Shown piece by piece: positions 38,608 through 51,229 of a stretch of DNA of 64,000 nucleotides. This stretch comes from Thamnaconus septentrionalis. Its lineage: Eukaryota > Chordata > Actinopteri > Tetraodontiformes > Monacanthidae. The stretch lies in assembly GCA_009823395.1 (NCBI GenBank), contig CM020515.1, positions 10,283,989 to 10,347,988 on the forward strand, written 5' to 3'. Each line of letters opens with the position of its first letter. Position 1 is the stretch's first letter. Both the position numbers and the translations under genes were made by a program. The notes beneath the pieces are model-generated. The model made no database searches, was not told the DNA's origin, and saw only the letters and a program-made list of their open reading frames with translations.

Positions 38608-39147
38608 CATCAATTTGTAAAGAAGTAGCAGAGTGCGCTGAATAAATACAATCACGGTCCGAAGCATAATTCATCCGGCAGAAGTCAAAGGCGAATCGAT
38701 GCGGCATCAGCGGCTTCTCCTCTACCCGCCCAGTGCCCACTCGCTCTTTACTAAATCACAAGTATTTATTATTCCTCCTCCTCGGCTCCCAGAGCCTGCA
38801 GTTTTGTTTGTTTTTTACATATATATATTTATATATACCAAACTGGTTAATTGAAATTACACCTCATTGTAAATCATCCTTTTGCCATTCATCTGTCATT
38901 GTGCGGCAGTTTATTATTGAAAATTCCTCTTATTATGTGTGCAGAAAAGGGCCGTGCCAAATTGATGTAAATAAAGAATGGGACGGGAATGCGGCGCCGA
39001 CGAGGCTGCTGATAATTTTAATTAAAATTGAAAGAAAGAAAGAGACAGAAAATGGCTAAAACACGAACAATTCTATTCCTCGGTGGCTGGAAATCACCAG
39101 ATGTTCATCTGATTTTTGGCAAAATAAATTCAGACAAGCAGATTAAA

Positions 39148-39416
39148 AGGCCCAGCGTGTAAAATTTTTAGTCTAGTCTAAAATCTAGTGGCCGGAAAGC
39201 GTATTACAAATGACGCTAGCCAGCCCCCCCACTTGGTGTCATGTCTCTCTCATGCCAGTTGTGAGATCGGAGAAATTTTTTTTAGCAAAAACAGGTTATG
39301 GATGACGCCTCCATGCGGGTGCAGAGCTTTTTGTGTAGCCAAATTTGACACACGCATTGTTGCCGAATGTAAACAAAACATCCCCTTTTTTAAAATAAAC
39401 CTCACACACTGGGCCT
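39148..39416. mobile_element. miniature inverted-repeat transposon, copy 2
   Basis: Left end AGGCCCAGCGTGT (39148-39160) and right end ACACACTGGGCCT (39404-39416) are inverse with one mismatch in 13. The left end is preceded by TTAAA. It is 269 bp with no coding capacity. It lies in the putative long 3' UTR of elfn2. Confidence 0.75.
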
Positions 39417-39991
39417 GTAGCTAATGTTCTGGTGAGCAGAAGGAGGGAGGCATTTCCTTTGGCACGCGTCCAACAGCGCGCTCATAACATCCACCGCTTA
39501 TTTTATCGCATGAGGGCTCGTGCACGGACGGGCAGGCTTGAGTCGGAGCTGTATGTTTACATTGTCCAGTGATAGCACAAGGCTCCTCAGCTCAGACGCG
39601 CAAGTGACACGCGCTCCTCGGCCGGCCATGCTAACCTCACGCGAGCAGCTAACTTGTGTGTATTGAGATTTAATTGCGCGAAATAGCATTGTTTTGTTTT
39701 TTTTGCCTCCGAAACCCCTCAGATTCAGAACGGCCATGCAGTTATTGATTTATTTATTTATTTATTTTACTTTTCTTTTTTCTTTTTTTTAAGGGGAGTG
39801 GGTTGGGCTTTGTTTGTGCTCAGGCATAGCAGGGGCGGCTCGCACATTTGCTATTCCGCGCACACCGTCCGGCGCCGTGGTTCTCCCAGAGCCGGAATGA
39901 TCGGCCTTGTCAGTGCCAGAGATTGAAAACACAGCGGCTTCCAGATATGGCTGTCAGTGTGGAGACGAGGGGAATGTGAGGGGTCGTTGGT

Positions 39992-39993
<2 letters not shown>

Positions 39994-40038
<45 letters not shown>
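39994..40038. repeat. (GA)n microsatellite
   Basis: About 45 bases of uninterrupted GA dinucleotides. Confidence 0.95.
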
Positions 40039-40042
<4 letters not shown>

Positions 40043-40951
40043 CCGTCCTCGACTCATTGAGGAAATTAAATGTCAGAGGAGTGGCGCGTTCAAAAAGCTT
40101 AGTGTCTCGGCCCGACGGCAACTCAACATTAGCCTAAAAGTCAATCCGAGGTATCATTTAGAAAGTATGAGCGATATTAAAACCTGCTCAGTCGGGTCGC
40201 TCACTCCGGATTACTTTAATTTATCTATTTATTTATTTTTACAATGTGATGCAATGCTGGAAAGAAGAACAGGAAGCAGTCTGGCGCAAATTCAACCCCC
40301 CCGCCACCCAACCCTGAACCCCCCCAGCACTCAGAAGGAAGTCGAGGCATTTCACTGTCTTACACGTCGTGCCAGCTGAAAATGGATATATATACTATAA
40401 ATACTTTTTAATAGCTGCTTCTTTTGAAAAAAAATAAAATGAAACTTAACAAAAGTTCCACTCACGACAGCGCGCACACACCGTAGTAGTTGTCCATGAT
40501 CCTGCCTGTTACACTACAGCCGTGGAATGTACAGTTTACTGAAGTGTTCAAGTATATCTACTCTATGTGTGAGTAAAGGGATCCGAGGGGGGGGGCCAAA
40601 ACTTGGCACCGTTTCGCTTTCCCTTAAACGCGACTGTGTGTGTGTAACATACGAGCTGGCAGATGGCTCCTGTCAGGTTCTTTAGGTCATTGCTGTATCA
40701 AATTATAAACTTGTCACGGTGTGTTCAAACCCCCTCCCCTACCCCCATGTGGCTCCTTCCCCCTTTTGTTTCAGCTCCAGGACTGGCTGGAGGTTTAGAG
40801 GGCAAGAGGGCAGGACACAACAGAGGTCTGGGATGACGGGAACAAATCTTGGCTTTTTAGGTTCTTTGTTTATCCGTTGCTCGTATTGACATTTTTTTTT
40901 CTTCCCCCCCTCTTTGCAATTTCTGTACAAAAGATCTATTTCTATATTTGC

Positions 40952-40957
40952 AATAAA
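40952..40957 (+). promoter_or_regulatory. candidate distal poly(A) signal AATAAA of elfn2
   Basis: AATAAA sits in a UTR-like context: TTCTGTACAAAAG upstream, TATATTTG just before, then AATTAAAA and the GU/U-containing AAGTGTGACCGAGTGC. If used, the 3' UTR would be about 8.8 kb. This is a candidate only. Confidence 0.4.
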
Positions 40958-40980
40958 TTTCTAATTAAAAACGACAAGTG

Positions 40981-41372
40981 TGACCGAGTGCTCTCTGCTT
41001 CCGCGGTGCGTTTCGCGGCTCAAGTGACAAATCGGCCGCCGTCAGATGGCATTCCAGCCTCTTTCATTCACAGAGACGCATCCGATACAGACGGAGCATC
41101 AGTCAGTGCGTGCGCGGCCTCTAAGCGCACACATCAGATAGCCAGATCGTCTGTTGAAAATGCAACGATTCAACATTTTCAGTGATGGAACGGCACACGC
41201 GAGTCAGTAAATCCATGCAACAAATCCATGGCACTAATGAGCTAATGTTCCCTGGTGGCCCTCGAAAAGTACTGCAGGAAGCATGTGTGGAGCTCAAACC
41301 TTCCCAGGTTTGTAGCTGAACATCCAGGCAGCATGTGTGAGTTCAGATCAGATATGGATGGTAGAAAAGAAT

Positions 41373-41403
<31 letters not shown>

Positions 41404-41451
41404 CCAGTCCAAATGTCACTTCTGATTTGTGCAGAGATAAACTGACTGCGA
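40981..41451. other. non-coding; (TA)n at 41373-41399
   Basis: No gene-like frame. It contains a 27-bp TA tract at 41373-41399. Confidence 0.6.
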
Positions 41452-41549
41452 GTGTGTGTGTGTGTGTGTCTGTGTGCGCGCACTAAGGAGCCAATAGAAA
41501 GACCTACTGAATCAGACCCATCAATGGGATGCAGATCAAGGTTTGTGTG

Positions 41550-41580
<31 letters not shown>

Positions 41581-41690
41581 CTCCTGAAAATGCGTCACTT
41601 GGAGAACTGCTCCGTCTCATCAACACAGAAGGGAAGTGAGGACGTCTTGTTAGCATTTAATTTTAGCATGAAGGCTAAACGCTCTCTCTA

Positions 41691-41735
<45 letters not shown>

Positions 41736-41873
41736 CACGCCAGCATGTGGTTCTCAACATGCTTTACAATATGTGCCCAACTCCATCTTTATGCTCAGTC
41801 CTTTAATTTAATTATTCATGCACCAAGGGTTGCAGAGCACCTGGCCAGTCTGTTGTGAGAGACTCTTGCTCTT

Positions 41874-41924
<51 letters not shown>

Positions 41925-41961
41925 GAGAGAGAGAGAGAGGGAGAGAGAGAGAGAGAGAGAG
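41452..41961. repeat. cluster of five microsatellites
   Basis: (GT)n at 41452-41470, 41541-41580 and 41694-41734, then (CA)n at 41876-41918 running directly into (GA)n at 41922-41961. Short unique spacers separate them. Confidence 0.95.
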
Positions 41962-44900
41962 TGAAACACAGAAACACACAACACTGGCCACTTGTACTCT
42001 CCATTAAAACCTCTTAGTGTGTTGAGGGCCCTGGTAAACAGACACAGATGGGTACTCAAAAAAGGAAAAAAAGCAGGGAGGGAGGGTTAAATTGAGACTT
42101 GATGACTCAGAAACGACAGACACGTCCACCTTAGTCACAGCCCCACAGAGAGTCGACTGTTTTAGGCGACGGTGAGCAAACACTTTGCTGAACATACAAG
42201 TTTAATGAGAGGCCCGGCACACAACAAGCAGGGACCTCCAGCAACCTAAAGGCACAGAGGGTCGGCTGTGTGGGCTCAGCCAGCGGCACTCCGGGTGCCA
42301 GCAGGACCTGTTTAACATGCACGGGTGGTATTTGATGGCCGCAAACAAAACGGCAGAATTAAAGGTACACTCATCTTTCTGGAAATTTGGTAAGTGTAAA
42401 ATAGTTGAAAAGTGGTTTTAAACTGTAAGTTTAAATAAAATGTTAATACGCTGTTAGCAAACTGGAATGTATTCCACCAGTTGGGTGAACTCATAATGAC
42501 ACTTTCTCATATGGTTGCAAGAAGACTGACCAATTGTTGTATTTGGTCAGAACTTAATAATTTGTTTGAATTTGTTTGTTGTTGTCACCTGTGTCCCGTG
42601 AACATTCCCAGACAGGATTGAGGCGGTAAATTCCGGAAAACGGAAGGAGGAGAGACCTTCCTCCGTCATCGCAGCCAGCTCAGTCCTCCGGGGCCGAATC
42701 CCGCAGCACCTCCCTCCTAAAAATGAACCCACTTTTTTAGATTGCGCAACGCGGACTTGAACGCGTCAGCTCGCAAGTCATGGGAGCTAAGTGCATCATG
42801 GGAGGGTGGACAGATTGGCCGTGGCCTGCTGCTTAAAATAACCTGAGGGTTTAAAAAAAGAATTAAAGTGGAAATGAAAAACACATGTAAGCAACTGTGT
42901 GGGAAAAGTTGAAACCACTTGATTGTGTGTTTGGAACAGACCGATACGGGCACTTTGGACTCGCTGACTTCAGCCTCCTGCCCTTTCCAGTGGCGGCTGA
43001 TGCAAGTTCTTGTGGATGTGTGTGATCGGACTGTCCTCCGACGCTGTGATGTCTTGCGCTTGCAGGCTGTAAAATATGCATGACTGCGTATTTTCATGAC
43101 TTCATTCATCATCTGTGTCTCAAGTTGTTTTTTTCCCCGTCCATCTCTTGCAGAATCAAACGTTTCCTCTCTCTGCTCGGTGGATCTTTTCTCCCCCCCT
43201 CACCGCCAATCCCTTGCTTCTCCTTCCCTCCATCTCCTTCCCCAACATCCACTTTCCTTTATTGTTGCCCTTCCTTTGTCAACATCCCCACTGAGAGACT
43301 TCTCTAAGCCAAACTGAACAGCTACAGAAAATCCCATATTTCTAAATATCCATAACTCCGAACCATCCTTGTTAAGCTCTTTATCGCCCTGAGGATTATA
43401 ATGTCGCATTAACCCGTGACTATCCATTCTGCTTTTCTTCCCCCCCACACACACACCCCACCAACTACCGGTTAATCCTGCCCGGGTATCTCGGTCTGCC
43501 CCTTCACGCCTGTGTCTTTCATTGTGCCTCGACACTGTGTCCTTTTGTGTTTGCGTGCGTGCATGAAAGAAGGGAAGCACAATATAAAATGAAAGGGATG
43601 AAAGAGCAAACATACAGTGTGAGGGAAAAAAGAGAGAGAGAGGAGAGCGGGAGAGGGAAATTCCGTGGGAACTCGGCGGCTTTTATTGACCAGAGGATGT
43701 GCGAGTCACAGTAATCTCCTTTTGACCTCATGGCTTGCTAACACACAAATATGTAGACGCGCGCACACACACACACACACACACGCTGAGAGAAAATGAC
43801 ATCAGGGTTCTAATTTTAGCAGCTAAATGACCACAAATATATCACACAAAGTGGTCCAGATTAAAACTGGTCTGCCGTCTGTTTGTGCAAATGTATGGCC
43901 GTCTGAAAATACTTGTATCTGTTGGTGTTTAATTAAAAATGGGGGCCTGGGGGGGGGGATATAGGGGTTCTCAGACTCTTCGAGTGTCTCGGGCTCTGTA
44001 ATAATTATCCTTATTAAAACTAATTTGTTATTAACTCTGTCTTAAGACCCACCGAGCTTCAAACGGCAGCGGCGCCCTGAGGAATCCGAGTGTGAGTTCC
44101 CATTAAAAAAACTTTTGCCGCTCTAATGCATCGCTGTGATTTTGAATTACGGTCTGATGCGGTCCGTGCAACGCTAATCAGTTCAATTTTCTTATACGAG
44201 AATGGGAAAAAACAACAACACAAAACAAAACAAAACAAATCAGAAAAATTGAATCCAGTTTATAAAGTCGTGGAGGTGTCTTGCTGTCGCGATGAACTCA
44301 TACGTGGCTTCCCGGGGTTCTGTTATTCTATTTCTATTTCCCGTGGTGCTTAATGAAATGGGTAATTGAAAAATCGAAACAATCTGCTGCTCTTCGTTTC
44401 CATCTTTGCCTCAGTGTGTTGGAGAGGCGGCGGCATTGGATCTCCCGCTCCTGCTGCCGTCTTATTGGCTGGCTGTAGCTGGTTCGACCCATTGTGACAC
44501 CAGCAGTCTGCCGGGCTGCCTCCGTGTGCTGCAGCCGCTAATTAGAGATATTCTGTGCAATTAATTTTTCTACCATATAGGGCTGCAGTTAGCGTCACTT
44601 GCAGAGTCAGGAATAAAAGCCTCTGTGGCTGAGAAGTTCATGAGAAAGTTCACCGTCTTTAGAAAAGTGCCAAAAGTAAGGAAATGTCTTCTTTTTTTTC
44701 ATTTTAGAAGGACACTAGCCCATGAAACGTAAGCTCATCCAAGGTATAGACAAATTGGTTAGACTCTTCCGTGTTTTCAATGTCTGTTTCATTGAGCAGC
44801 TCGGTAAAGAAAACAACATTTAAAATAAGACAATAGTTTAGTGCAGGTCATTACATAAAACATTCAAATATCAGACTTGAAATTGATTGATGTAATTTGA

Positions 44901-46169
44901 CAGGTAAAATTGAAAATATTTCATCATGTATTGTTATGTTTGATTGTTGGTTATTGAAAAAAAATGTGTGTGTGTATAGCTTATATCCATGTTGTTGTGC
45001 TTCTGCATAGTAAGGGCGCAACAATATAGTGAATTTTCAAGTGTAACAAGAACACAAAAAATACCTGTTATTTTTTTGGAAATACAATAACAAGAAGTGT
45101 AACCATAAAAAGCAACTTTCCGACTTTTTTAAAAAACAGTAATTTATCAGAAAAGTGTTCTTATTCTTTTTACAGACAAAAGGAAAATGGTCTCCTGAAA
45201 AAAAAATAAAATGACAGCCTAACAAATCGACTGTTTCTTAAAAGCAAATAGAAGAGATGTCTCCAAAGAAAAAAAAAAAGAAAAAAATCTATGTCCAATA
45301 ACAAGCAAACTCGTTTCGGCGTTCACTTTAAGAGCCTTTGGGAGAATGAAATGACAGAATTCTAAAGTCTCCTTTCAGAGTAGCCGTGAAATGTGCCGCA
45401 TGAACTCCGAGGTGGAAGCGCATTAAGCAGTTTCCTGGGTCGTGTTTATTATGCCTTGCATGGATGCTGCTGGGGTTTTAGAGGCATAATGACAGAGGCA
45501 AAAACACAGGATGATGATTGCTTTCCCCGCTCCACTAAGAGCAAAAACCTGCTCTCCCCTCTGCTAACATCGCTTCGCCGCCTTTTAAGATTTATGCATG
45601 CAAACAAGGCACGAGGTGTGCGCGGGAAAAAAAAATATCCAAAACTGAGAGGGAAAGAAAAAAAAAAAAAAACTATCTACACTATAAATAATTTATTGCG
45701 TCTGTTGCGGCTCTTTCCTCGAGGATCTCTCAGGGTTTTGGCTTCTGAATAGATTCCCCCAAATGGTTGAAGTTTGCAAGCAATGGCACAAAGAAAATAA
45801 AGTTTAAAATCCTTTATTTTTTTAACCTTTAACACTGGGATTTTGCTCTCACTTGCGGCCTTAAAATGAGTAGCGACCCTTGAAATGCAACGCCCCCTTG
45901 GTTGTGATTTAAAACAGAATGTGAAAGTTAAAGCGCTGGTGTAATATACACAAATTCAAACTGGCACTGTTCTTTTTTTCTCCCTTCTTATTTTCAAATA
46001 GCTACCAGAGCAGCTTCCAGCATTAAATGAAAGGAAATTAATATTGAGCATAATTCAGAATTATGCAACCAATCTGGGAACAGGCTGCTGGCCCGAAGCT
46101 TGCGGTGCCATCAGCGGAAGGTTGTGCATTTTGTCCCTCGTTTCTGGTTTGTTCTTTTCATTTTCCAAC

Positions 46170-46170
<1 letters not shown>

Positions 46171-46204
<34 letters not shown>

Positions 46205-46206
46205 AA
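46171..46206. repeat. (GAAA)n microsatellite
   Basis: Nine tandem GAAA units. Confidence 0.95.
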
Positions 46207-48091
46207 AGCTGTCAGGCGCCCGAGGAATCTTCCGTCGCGGGGAAATATCTCACCGCCTTCCTCCCCACTTGCCACTCCAAGTGAGCGGCAGAGGATGTGA
46301 GGTGACAGCTGGCCGATACATGTGTAGGGTGCTGGGCGCCAGACTTGACTGACTGTGTCAGCGATCCTGGTGCCGAGGTTGAAAAGAAACTCGGCTTCTG
46401 AGCGCCTCTCACATCTGCCGCGGTGACAGTCGCCACGGCCGGGGGAAAACACTGAAAGCCAAGCGAGATTTGATTGTTCAAATCTAAAATGTTGTTTTAC
46501 ATTGAAAAATACCATTGGAACACCACCAACCAAAAATATTATAAAAAGACACCTTTTAGCCTACTAATCACAATATAGTCTCTTAATCCATTTATGCTCA
46601 GTCAGTGTGAAACCTGGGCCTGTTTAGATGCACACAAAGCTGATATGTTGGAGGGAATTGAGGGGGAAATAGGCTCACATTCTTTTTGAGGCACAGTCAC
46701 TCTGCAATGGAATGTTTTTTTTTTTTTTTTTGGAGTAATTGGATCATTTTTCACCGCACACCTGACATTATCTCACGGAACTCTATGCCATGGCACAGTG
46801 GTTGAAAAACACTGGTTTAAACAATGTGTAGATGCAAACTTTTTTTTGTGTTCACTTCCCAGAAAATGTGCATCTTTGCCTTCGACTGACCCACAGCGCC
46901 CTCTGTGGCAGGGCAGCGGCGTCAGTGTGATGGCTTTGACGCGGGCCTGGTGGAGCCATGAAAGCGAGATGCCTTCGTATCGTGCTGCCCCTCCCCCACC
47001 CTCCAACATCATCTGCTCGTATTTTGGCAATCAGAGCAGAACGTTCATTGAAAGGTATTATTATCACTTCATTGGTTTACTATTGTCATTTTATTTTGAA
47101 ATTTATCATGGAAAAAGGTGAAAAAGAGGCACACAATTTCTATTCACATTTTATTTATTTTGATGAGTTTTTAATTTGGAATTCGATTTTTGCATGTGTG
47201 CCATATTAAGTTATTTATTGTATAGCACTAAGCTTTGCTAGTTCCGTATTCAGGTTGATGAAGCAAAACTTGTTTGGGTCCATATAAAAAGGGTCACTCT
47301 TCTATCTCGAGGGAGATTTCTTTCAATAAATCAATGTTGGTTCGCAAGTTTGCAACCAAGTTTAAAATTTTGACCCTCTGTGTATTTGAGTTTGACATCC
47401 CTGGTCTGGAGGTTCTGGATTTGATGGACCTAAAACGTAGAGAACAGATGAACAGAATTTTCCCTAAAGCCCCCCCAAGGCCCCAGCTCCACCACCTCCT
47501 GCCCCTCTGCCTGCGACACCAGTGCTGGCCTGTCAGACGCACCGCTGGCGAGGGTTTAACACCCTTCCGCGGCACCGTGTAATTACTCTGAATATTACGT
47601 GTCATCGCCGGCTGCCACCGTTAAGAGCACGTCAGGAATCACCCCGCCGCGCTCCTAAAACTATTAAAGCTCATTTGAACGTCTCCTCATCCCTCCTCTC
47701 CGCCCCGCCCCCCCGTTCACTGTACATTTTTTTTTTTAAACCTCTCCCATCCCATAATCCTTCCTTATCTCTCATTAATTCATCACTCCTCAAGCGGCTC
47801 TCCCCCCGCGCCGCCTCCCGTCGAGGCTGATGGGGGCGCTGGTGGGGGAGGGAGACCACGCGGCCGGTTGCCGCACGTTTTGTTTGTTTGTTTTCGACCG
47901 CATGGTTGTTTTTGTTTTTTTATCCTTCATTATTTTTATTTTGAAAAGCGAGGGAACATTTCTCAGCCACGCCGCCACTCGCCATCGGCGTCCACTTGTC
48001 GCGTTATTATTCAGCTGTCAGCTCCTCGTTTGTGCCGAGCGGATTTTGTGTGGGCTGGCCATGGTCGCACTCATTTTCATTCACGCTGTTG

Positions 48092-48135
<44 letters not shown>
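48092..48135. repeat. (GT)n microsatellite
   Basis: About 44 bases of uninterrupted GT. Confidence 0.95.
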
Positions 48136-48138
<3 letters not shown>

Positions 48139-49602
48139 TCTCCACACCGTCCTGATGTGCAGGCAGGGGAAAATGTCCCTCTGTTTATACTTCTCGCGCC
48201 CTCGGCGCTGAAGCGTCAACGTGACACTGTGGGTTTTTTTTCGGTTTTTAACGGCGCCCACTGCAGGAACGGTGCATTAACTGTTTCTCATAATGGAGCG
48301 AAGCCACGTCAAACCTTGGCTTTTTGGAGACTCAGCTGCCACTGGAAACCAACAATCAGCAAGGCAACAACAAATGTACAGTCAGTACTGTGACACTGTG
48401 ATACTGTTACATTTGTCTTTACTGCCTCTATGCACCTGCTGCCTTGTCTATTAAGAAATGTGTTATTTTTGGGGGTGAAATATGTGTTGACAACATTAGC
48501 TCTATGTAAAGATGGGCAGAGTCATCGTGACGTCCCCTATCGGTTCTACAAATCAACATGCGGGGCATTTAAAAATGGTTTTGTCTTACATCAAACTTCT
48601 TACCCAATCTGTGCTCTGCTCTGTGCCTACGTCACCACTTTGGTCCCTGCTCAGCTCCCTTGGAACCCCAAAGGGAGTGGAAACATGCCCTAAAACAGTG
48701 AAGATGGCAAGTGTTGACTGCTGACTTTCACATGCAGTTGAAGACGGTAGCGAGTCGGCGAAGACTACGTGCACGGTTGTGCACGGGGCCTTTGTCGCCC
48801 CGCTGTAGCATGACGGACAGGGAGCGCCGCTCACATCCCTCTCGTTTGAGTTCGACCTTTAATTACAGCCGTTCTGCTGGGTTCAGCCGATATCACAAAA
48901 GGAACAAAAGACGCGCTTTAAATAATTCTAATGAATCCAAATGAAAACCATTCAGTTAAGAAAAAAGAAATCCTGGCTCAGGGTTTTGTTTATTTTTCTA
49001 AATGTTTAATTATTTGTGAAGGAAGAATTGGTCTGTAATATCATAAGTCAGTATCAGGGCATCAATAAATGGTATATTTAAAAAAAAAAAAAGTATTATT
49101 TATTGTGAGATAATTAAGACATGAGCCAAATAATTTGATTTAAGTCATTGTCAGTTAGCCAGTTGTTTAGAATCAAAGTAAACAAATTGCTAATTGCAAA
49201 TTGAATTGATTCAAGAGTAGAATTGTAATGTTTCCTTTGCAGTTGCAATACAGAAGATGAAATAACAGACAAAGTGCAGTCTCGTACAGCCACGAGGACA
49301 TCTGTTGACTTTCACTCATGTTCCAATCCCACCAGAGTCGATGTCTGGCCTGCTAGGATTATTTTTTGTTTTTATTGTATTTAACAGTGTTTGGCCTTAT
49401 TCCTGTGCGTGAACTGCTTTTGTGTTGTTGTTGTTTTCCTCAAAACCTTTCAATAGGTGTGAAAATCTCCCGCAGGAAAAGCATTACCTGTTGCGCTCCA
49501 TCTCTGACGCCAACCTTGCATTCAAGGTGTTCTTGTTTTCAAAATAAAGCAGTTTGAGGCACACACAACTCAAGGTAAATAACCGTCAACTAGCGTGTTC
49601 AT

Positions 49603-49883
49603 TTAAAGGCCCAGTGCGTAAAATGCATTGCGATCTGATGGTGAGAAAGAATATTGCTGCTGTGTCCCTGCAGCAATGTTCTCGTAGATCCTTGTTCTGA
49701 CCCTCTCTGGATGTTTGCTGGCAAAATATGGCTGCCTGCTTATAAATAGACCCTCTTTAGATGTTTTTATGGAAAAAATTCTTCTGCTCTTTTAGTGACT
49801 TTATATATTGGCATAAATATGTTTTTCTTTTTTAACAATTTCATGCTATTAGGTCCATTTGAATATTATACATTGGATCTTTA

Positions 49884-49884
<1 letters not shown>
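49603..49884. mobile_element. miniature inverted-repeat transposon, copy 3, with TTAA at both ends
   Basis: TTAA (49603-49606) then AGGCCCAGTGCGTAAAA; at the other end TATTATACATTGGATCT then TTAA (49881-49884). The ends match at 11 of 17 positions and most differences are transitions, as expected from decay. The duplicated TTAA suggests a piggyBac-like target preference. It is non-coding and related internally to copy 1. Confidence 0.7.

Positions 49885-49886
<2 letters not shown>

Positions 49887-49926
<40 letters not shown>
49887..49926. repeat. (GA)n microsatellite
   Basis: Forty bases of GA directly beside the TTAA of the preceding transposon. Confidence 0.95.
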
Positions 49927-49929
<3 letters not shown>

Positions 49930-51229
49930 CAAAATTAGAAAAATTTAAATGACTGTTATATTCAATTGGCAGTTCTCAGTTTGCTCTCTGTTACCAATGC
50001 AAATGTGGTTTTGCCATTCAAAGCGTCTTTTTTCACTGTTGGTAGATTTTTTTCAAAACGAGAGCACAGACATGTACATGAAACGCATGATGAAATGTAA
50101 AAAGAAAAACTGAAATAACCTGAAATAATGTTAAAAATCTAATTTACGATTCAAATGACAATAGAATAGTAAAGAAGCAGGCTCAAAGAGAAGACACCCT
50201 GCACCTCCGTGTACCAATTTGGACAAGATTACGTATTTGCGGCACCATTTCTTGGTTTATTTATATTCTTGGTGGTGACGTCGTCCAGGATACTGCACAG
50301 TGAAGGAAAAAGGCCAGCAACGCTTCAACATGAACACGCCGTAAAAACTGAGCTTACGTGTCCAGAAGACATGACACAGATGAGACGAACTTGGTCACGT
50401 GACTCTGTCGACCAATCGGGCTCATTAAAAACCTGTTGGAGGGGCCCTCTGCATTTTTAATGCAGAGCCAGCATTCAGGATTCCTCCAGATGTTTTATTC
50501 ATTGTGCTTGAATATAAATGGCATGTGATGAATGTTGAATGTGTTTGTAGACATATTTGCTCAGAGCCCCGTTGATTATGCGAGAGGCAAACGTGTGTGC
50601 ATGCGTGTGTGTTTGTGTGTTGTGTGTGCTAGTGTGTGTTCGTATGCTAGATTTGGTTCGGCTCACACATGGCTTAAAGTGTGTTTGTACGGGGCCGTCA
50701 GTAGGAGACGTACCCGTCCAATGTAAGCATGTCACGGCTGTTCGGGGCACATGTGCCCGCGCGTACCCAGTACACGTGCTCCGGATCTCCAACTGTTCTT
50801 TCCAAATAATGAGCTGCTGCACTCGTATTAGCGCTAGTTACAGAACTTGGGGTCGTCATTAGTTTTGACGTAAGACTTTTCGTAGAATCTCTTTGAGGTC
50901 GGCCTTGTGTTCTTCCCCACTAATGAACGTCATGCTTGCCTGAGTATTCCCATGCCGTTTTTAGATTATGCATGTCATTTCCACAACGGTTTGCCCGCTG
51001 AAAACTTTGTAGAAGACTGACGACTCCATTAACTGACTGTAACAACACCTGTTTAATTCTCTTACTATTGTAATTAGGATGAATTATCATGTTTGAGATC
51101 AGATGGAGAGATTAGCAAAATCACTAATAGATACAGTAGTGTTTAGAAAGAGAGGGGCTCTTAAATGTTTGCTTGTATATAATGAACCCTGGCTGTGGAT
51201 ACCAATCTCCTTCTCTTTGAAGGATGCAA
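49927..51229. other. non-coding; nothing recognised
   Basis: Imperfect (GT)n at 50590-50640. The rest is unique. The stretch 50820-51080 contains several ATTA/TAAT motifs and could be an enhancer, unproven. Confidence 0.5.

Larger units (their letters stand above)
41962..49602. other. non-coding
   Basis: No convincing coding region. Microsatellites: (CA)n 43763-43785, (GAAA)n 46171-46206, (GT)n 48092-48135. T/A runs lie near 46717 and 49079. A CAAAATAAAGCAG at about 49540 resembles a poly(A) signal, but no associated gene was found. The frame at 47830-48393 is largely (GT)n translated as Cys-Val and is not a gene. Confidence 0.5.

Noticed and set aside
47830..48393. 187-codon frame
   Set aside because: Contains a long Cys-Val run from (GT)n and no conserved features.
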